A stretch of 64,000 bases of DNA from Candidatus Coprenecus stercorigallinarum (GTDB lineage: Bacteria; Bacteroidota; Bacteroidia; Bacteroidales; UBA932). Below, piece by piece: positions 60,203 through 64,000 of this stretch. Location of the stretch: contig DVIL01000074.1 in the NCBI GenBank assembly GCA_018711305.1, positions 1 to 64,000 of the forward strand, read 5' to 3'. The position numbers and the translations under genes were made by a program. Under the pieces are notes generated by a model, which searched no databases, was not told the origin of the DNA, and saw only the letters and a list, made by a program, of their open reading frames with translations. The stretch's first letter is position 1; every line of letters starts with the position of its first letter.

Positions 60203-60235
60203 CAGATATGTGAACCGGACAGCGCCGGTTGTGAT

Positions 60236-61231
60236 TTAGTCTACGAGTGAGATGCGCTTGAAGACGGTTACCTTGGCCTCTTTGTCAACGGCTGCAATAG
60301 CTGCCTTTACAGAGGTCTTGCCGTCGCCCATCTGGTACTCCTGCTCCTCAAGGGTATTCTCCTTGAAGAACTTGTTGAGACGGCCGTTGGCGATGTTGTT
60401 GACCATGGCCTCCTGGAGGTTGGCGGCCTTCTCGGCGGAGACAGTCTTGATGATCTCGCGGGCCTGGTCAGCCTGCTCGGGGGTGAGCCAGCCTTTGGCA
60501 GTGTTGGACTGGATGTGGTCCTCGCTGTCTACGTGGGCAGGGTTGATTCCGGCCTTGGTGAGGGCTGCATCAACAGCCTTCTTGACGAGTTCTTCCTTGG
60601 TCTTCTCTACGGCCACTTTGAGCTCCTCGTCGATCACATTCTGAGGCACGGCCTCTTTGTTGACAGCGACGGGATTCATAGAAGCCACCTGCATGGCCAC
60701 GCCCTTTGCAAGATCGAGGGGAACTTCCTTGTTGAAGCCTACGATGGCACCGAGCTTGCCGTTGATGGTGTGGATGTAGGAAATGATGTAAGGAGCCTCT
60801 ACTTTCTCGTATGCTACAAGAGAGTGCTTCTCACCTGTCTTGCCTATCTGTTCGGTGATGGCAGCCTCCACTGTACGGCCATCTGCAATGGTGCAGGCCT
60901 TGAGGGCTTCCATGTCAGCAGGCATAGCTTTGATGGCTGCGTCTGCAATAGCATTTGCAAGTGCCTGGAACTCCTCGTTCTTGGCTACGAAGTCTGTCTC
61001 GCAGCCGAGGCAGAGCAGTATTCCCTTGCTGCCGTCAACCTTTGCTACTACTGCACCCTCGGAGGTCTCGCGGTCAGCCCTCTTGGCAGCCACGAGCTTA
61101 CCTTTCTCGCGGATGATCTCCTTTGCTCTCTCGTAATCGCCGTTAGCCTCGATGAGGGCCTTTTTGCAGTCCATCATACCGGCTCCGGTCATCTTGCGAA
61201 GCTTCTGAACATCTATTGCTTTGATTTCCAT
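60236..61231 (-). CDS. tsf: Elongation factor Ts
   Basis: [37 protein letters not shown]. Confidence 0.98.
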   Translation of the reverse strand: MEIKAIDVQKLRKMTGAGMMDCKKALIEANGDYERAKEIIREKGKLVAAKRADRETSEGAVVAKVDGSKGILLCLGCETDFVAKNEEFQALANAIADAAIKAMPADMEALKACTIADGRTVEAAITEQIGKTGEKHSLVAYEKVEAPYIISYIHTINGKLGAIVGFNKEVPLDLAKGVAMQVASMNPVAVNKEAVPQNVIDEELKVAVEKTKEELVKKAVDAALTKAGINPAHVDSEDHIQSNTAKGWLTPEQADQAREIIKTVSAEKAANLQEAMVNNIANGRLNKFFKENTLEEQEYQMGDGKTSVKAAIAAVDKEAKVTVFKRISLVD

Positions 61232-61249
61232 TGTTTTTCCTCCTTAAAC

Positions 61250-62107
61250 TTATTCTTTTACTTCAGCGGGGCCGGCTGCGGGGGCTTCCTCAGCGGCAGG
61301 TGCGGCCTCTACTGCGGGAGCGGCCTCAGCCTTGGGAGCGGCACCCTTGCGGGGACGCATCTTCTTGCCGGAAGCGGCGTTGTCAGCCTCACGGGCCTCT
61401 TCTTCCTTGTCCTTTTCGAGCTTCCTCTCTTCCAGACCCTCCTTGATAGCTCCGCAAAGAGCATCGAGGATAGCCGAAACAGACTTAGCTGCATCGTCAT
61501 TACCCGGAATCACATAATCAATGGGAGTGGGATCGCAACATGTATCAACAACTGCGATAACGGGGATATTGAGACGGTTTGCCTCCTTGACGGCATTCAT
61601 CTCTTTCTGAACATCCACTACGAAAAGGGCTGCGGGAAGACGGTTGAGGTCAGCGATGGAACCGAGGTTTTTCTCGAGCTTGGCCCTCTGACGGGTAATC
61701 TGGAGACGCTCTCTCTTGGCGAGGGTCTCGAAAGTACCGTTGGTCATCATCTCATCGATGGTGTGCATCTTCTTGACAGCTTTACGGATGGTGGGGAAGT
61801 TGGTAAGCATTCCACCAGGCCATCTTTCAGTCACGTAAGGCATTCCGACACTCTGGGCATACTCTGCCACGATGTCCTTTGCCTGTTTCTTGGTAGCCAC
61901 GAAAAGGATACGGCGGCCCGCATGTGCGAGCTGCTTCATTACGTTCGCGGCCTCGTCTATCTTTACAACAGTCTTATGCAGGTCAATGATATGGATTCCG
62001 TTCTTCTCCATGAAAATGTAGGGAGCCATTTTGGGATTCCATTTTCTCTTCAGGTGACCGAAGTGAACACCTGCATCAAGTAAATCTTGGAAATTTGTTC
62101 TGGGCAT
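61250..62107 (-). CDS. rpsB: 30S ribosomal protein S2 with Ala/Glu-rich C-terminal extension
   Basis: LLDAGVHFGHLKRKWNPKMAPYIFMEKNGIHIIDLHKT. Confidence 0.98.
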   Translation of the reverse strand: MPRTNFQDLLDAGVHFGHLKRKWNPKMAPYIFMEKNGIHIIDLHKTVVKIDEAANVMKQLAHAGRRILFVATKKQAKDIVAEYAQSVGMPYVTERWPGGMLTNFPTIRKAVKKMHTIDEMMTNGTFETLAKRERLQITRQRAKLEKNLGSIADLNRLPAALFVVDVQKEMNAVKEANRLNIPVIAVVDTCCDPTPIDYVIPGNDDAAKSVSAILDALCGAIKEGLEERKLEKDKEEEAREADNAASGKKMRPRKGAAPKAEAAPAVEAAPAAEEAPAAGPAEVKE

Positions 62108-62286
62108 TGTTTTGTTAATTTTGTCTCTGTGTTATACAAGAGTTCTCTTTGTTAATTTTGAAGTAGCGGTCGGCTCATGCGGCCGGTCTTCGAAATTTTC
62201 CGCAGCAGGACAAACGCGCAGTAACCTGTAAAAGGGTCTGTCCGTTTTGAATCCTGGCTGTGCATCTTAGTGTTCTTACGTAAATA

Positions 62287-62676
62287 CTAACGTTTGCTGA
62301 ACTGGAAGCGTCTACGTGCACCGGGCTGTCCGGGTTTCTTTCTCTCGACCTCGCGGGCATCGCGGGTGAGGAAACCGTTGGACTTCAGAACCGGACGGTA
62401 GGCCTCCTTGTTGATCTCGCAGAGTGCGCGGGATATGGCAAGGCGGAGTGCCTCGGCCTGACCTTTGATTCCACCACCGTCAAGATTGGCGTTGATGTCA
62501 TAATCGGCCAGAGTCTCGGTCACATTCAGAGGCTGCTTTACGATATAACGGAGAGTATCCTCCTTGAAGTACTCCTCAAGGGTACGGCCGTTAATGGTAA
62601 TGTTGCCTTTGCCTGCAGTCACATAAACGCGAGCGACAGCTGATTTACGTCTTCCAAGGGCGTTGATTACTTCCAT
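62287..62676 (-). CDS. rpsI: 30S ribosomal protein S9
   Basis: NALGRRKSAVARVYVTAGKGNITINGR...KKPGQPGARRRFQFSKR. Confidence 0.98.
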   Translation of the reverse strand: MEVINALGRRKSAVARVYVTAGKGNITINGRTLEEYFKEDTLRYIVKQPLNVTETLADYDINANLDGGGIKGQAEALRLAISRALCEINKEAYRPVLKSNGFLTRDAREVERKKPGQPGARRRFQFSKR

Positions 62677-62685
62677 GTGCTCTGT

Positions 62686-63141
62686 TTACTTTTGTTCGTT
62701 AATGTTGATTAATACTGGAGACTGGGCCTGATGAGGATGCTCGGGACCTGCGTATACATGAAGGTTCCTGTACATCTTGGCGCCCAGACGGGTCTTGGGG
62801 AGCATCTTGCGGATGGCCTCCCTCACTACGGCTTCCGGCTTGCGAGTAAGAAGTTCCTTGGGAGTAGCGAAACGCTGGCCTCCGGGATAGCCGGTGTGAC
62901 GTACATAGACCTTGTCGGTGAGTTTCTTCCCGGTGAAACGGACTTTCTCGGCATTGATTATGATGACATAATCGCCGCAGTCCATGTTCGGAGAATAGTA
63001 CACCTTGTTCTTACCGCGCAGCATGATAGCCACTTTGGAGGCAAGGCGACCCACGATCTGGTCTGTTGCATCAACCACTACCCATTTCTTCTCGATCATG
63101 TTCGGGTTAGCCGACACTGTTTTGTAGCTTAATGTGTCCAC
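62686..63141 (-). CDS. rplM: 50S ribosomal protein L13
   Basis: KKWVVVDATDQIVGRLASKVAIMLRGKNKVYYSPNMDCGDYVIIINAEKV. Confidence 0.98.
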   Translation of the reverse strand: MDTLSYKTVSANPNMIEKKWVVVDATDQIVGRLASKVAIMLRGKNKVYYSPNMDCGDYVIIINAEKVRFTGKKLTDKVYVRHTGYPGGQRFATPKELLTRKPEAVVREAIRKMLPKTRLGAKMYRNLHVYAGPEHPHQAQSPVLININEQK

Positions 63142-63202
63142 TGTGTTGATTTTTAAGTTAATACATTAAAATTTGTTGCAATCCCCCTATTATAAGGGGG
63201 TG

Positions 63203-63233
63203 CAAAGATAGAGAAAAAATCCAATGATGCAAA
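63203..63233 (-). promoter_or_regulatory. Promoter TTTG-N19-TATCTTTG for the rplM-rpsI-rpsB-tsf cluster
   Basis: Full -33/-7 consensus on the minus strand upstream of rplM. Confidence 0.7.
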
Positions 63234-63243
63234 ACAAAGCGCT

Positions 63244-63275
63244 AAAAAAGAGGCCGCTCCATCGGGGGCGGCCTC
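63244..63275 (-). terminator. Intrinsic terminator after the 63313 CDS
   Basis: Minus strand GAGGCCGC-loop-GCGGCCTC followed by TTTTTT. Confidence 0.8.
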
Positions 63276-63312
63276 CAGGTTAAGTACATGAAAAAGTGAA
63301 ATTTCAGAGACT

Positions 63313-64000
63313 CTATTCTTTTGTTTCTTCCGGAGCCATGAAGACTTCGAGGTAAATGATATTATCCGAGCCGGCTATGAAATAGTCAGTGGCAATATCG
63401 TGAATCTCGATAGGCAGGACATACCTCTTGCCGGGCTGCATCGCGCTCGTATTGGCGGTCACTTTGATGGCGGTCTTCATCGTGCCTGTCTTAATCGTAA
63501 CAGGCGTTGTCTTGACCTGATCGGAAGTGTCTCCCTCACCGTCTCCGCCTTCATCGCCTTCTGCCGTAAGCCCGGCCTCACCGGCACTGGCTGCAGGCAC
63601 GTACTCTTTTATAGAGATAGCGGGATCAACCGTGAAGTAAGTCGGTATGTCTGCGCTCGAAAGCAGTTCATATTTCGTAGAGTCATCAGGAAGACTTGCG
63701 CTGAGAATTACTACCCGTTCAGGGTCAATGAGCAGATCAGCCACAACATCCTGGTTGATGGTAACGGGATAGTCGATAGCAAGCTCGATATCGAAACTTA
63801 CAGGGTCCCCGGGCTTTACATTCCTTACGGCATTGGTATCCTTTGCGGCAGACGCGATTCCTACCTCGGGCTCGGCCATATTGATCTCAAGGTCGAGATA
63901 ATTGAAGTTGCCGCTGATGAGATAACCGTCGCTCGCTCCGGCTATTTTGAGAGGCAGAACGTAAGACCTGCCGACTTCGAAAGTCTCATCCACATCTACA
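63313..64000 (-). CDS. Secreted DUF1735-like protein with two repeat domains (5' end outside the window)
   Basis: Repeated YVLPLKIAGASDGYLISGNFNYLDLEI / YVLPIEIHDIATDYFIAGSDNIIYLEV; no start signal in the window. Confidence 0.65.
   Translation of the reverse strand, partial: VDVDETFEVGRSYVLPLKIAGASDGYLISGNFNYLDLEINMAEPEVGIASAAKDTNAVRNVKPGDPVSFDIELAIDYPVTINQDVVADLLIDPERVVILSASLPDDSTKYELLSSADIPTYFTVDPAISIKEYVPAASAGEAGLTAEGDEGGDGEGDTSDQVKTTPVTIKTGTMKTAIKVTANTSAMQPGKRYVLPIEIHDIATDYFIAGSDNIIYLEVFMAPEETKE

Noticed and set aside
60515-62083. 522-aa plus-strand ORF
   Set aside because: Antisense to tsf and rpsB, which are certain; Leu/Cys/His-rich artefact.

Overview
The window is chromosomal DNA from a fairly GC-rich member of the Bacteroidales. 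This assignment rests on GldH, DUF3109, the DAHP synthase-chorismate mutase fusion, PorT-like barrels and TAnnTTTG promoters; genus was not determined. It is mostly ordinary core genes: pyrH-frr, rplM-rpsI-rpsB-tsf, xth, holB, trmB, trmN6, trxA, sdaA and kbl. Four areas stand out. (1) A long minus-strand operon (about 25.6-11.5 kb) encodes four tandem pairs of divergent FtsX/MacB-like permeases with a single ATPase, one membrane-fusion protein and one TolC. Upstream of it lies a near-perfect sigma-54 promoter (TGGCACG-N4-TTGC) and a palindromic TGTCCGATATCGGACA enhancer-like site. (2) Two enzyme homologues have changed active sites: a lipoprotein-type peptide deformylase with EGYLS in place of EGCLS, and an M16 peptidase that lacks HxxEH. 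(3) A GntR(YtrA-like)/ABC/TonB-receptor operon carries an AGTGTA-N12-TACACT operator over its start site, and a divergent HxlR/flavodoxin locus carries a repeated palindromic operator. (4) Several repeat families sit in intergenic DNA: a 40-nt REP-like hairpin, an ~84-nt double-palindrome repeat, a 24-bp perfect inverted repeat and a partial gene-end duplication. No CRISPR array, tRNA, rRNA or intact mobile element was seen. Function calls come from reading the supplied translations; no database search was run.
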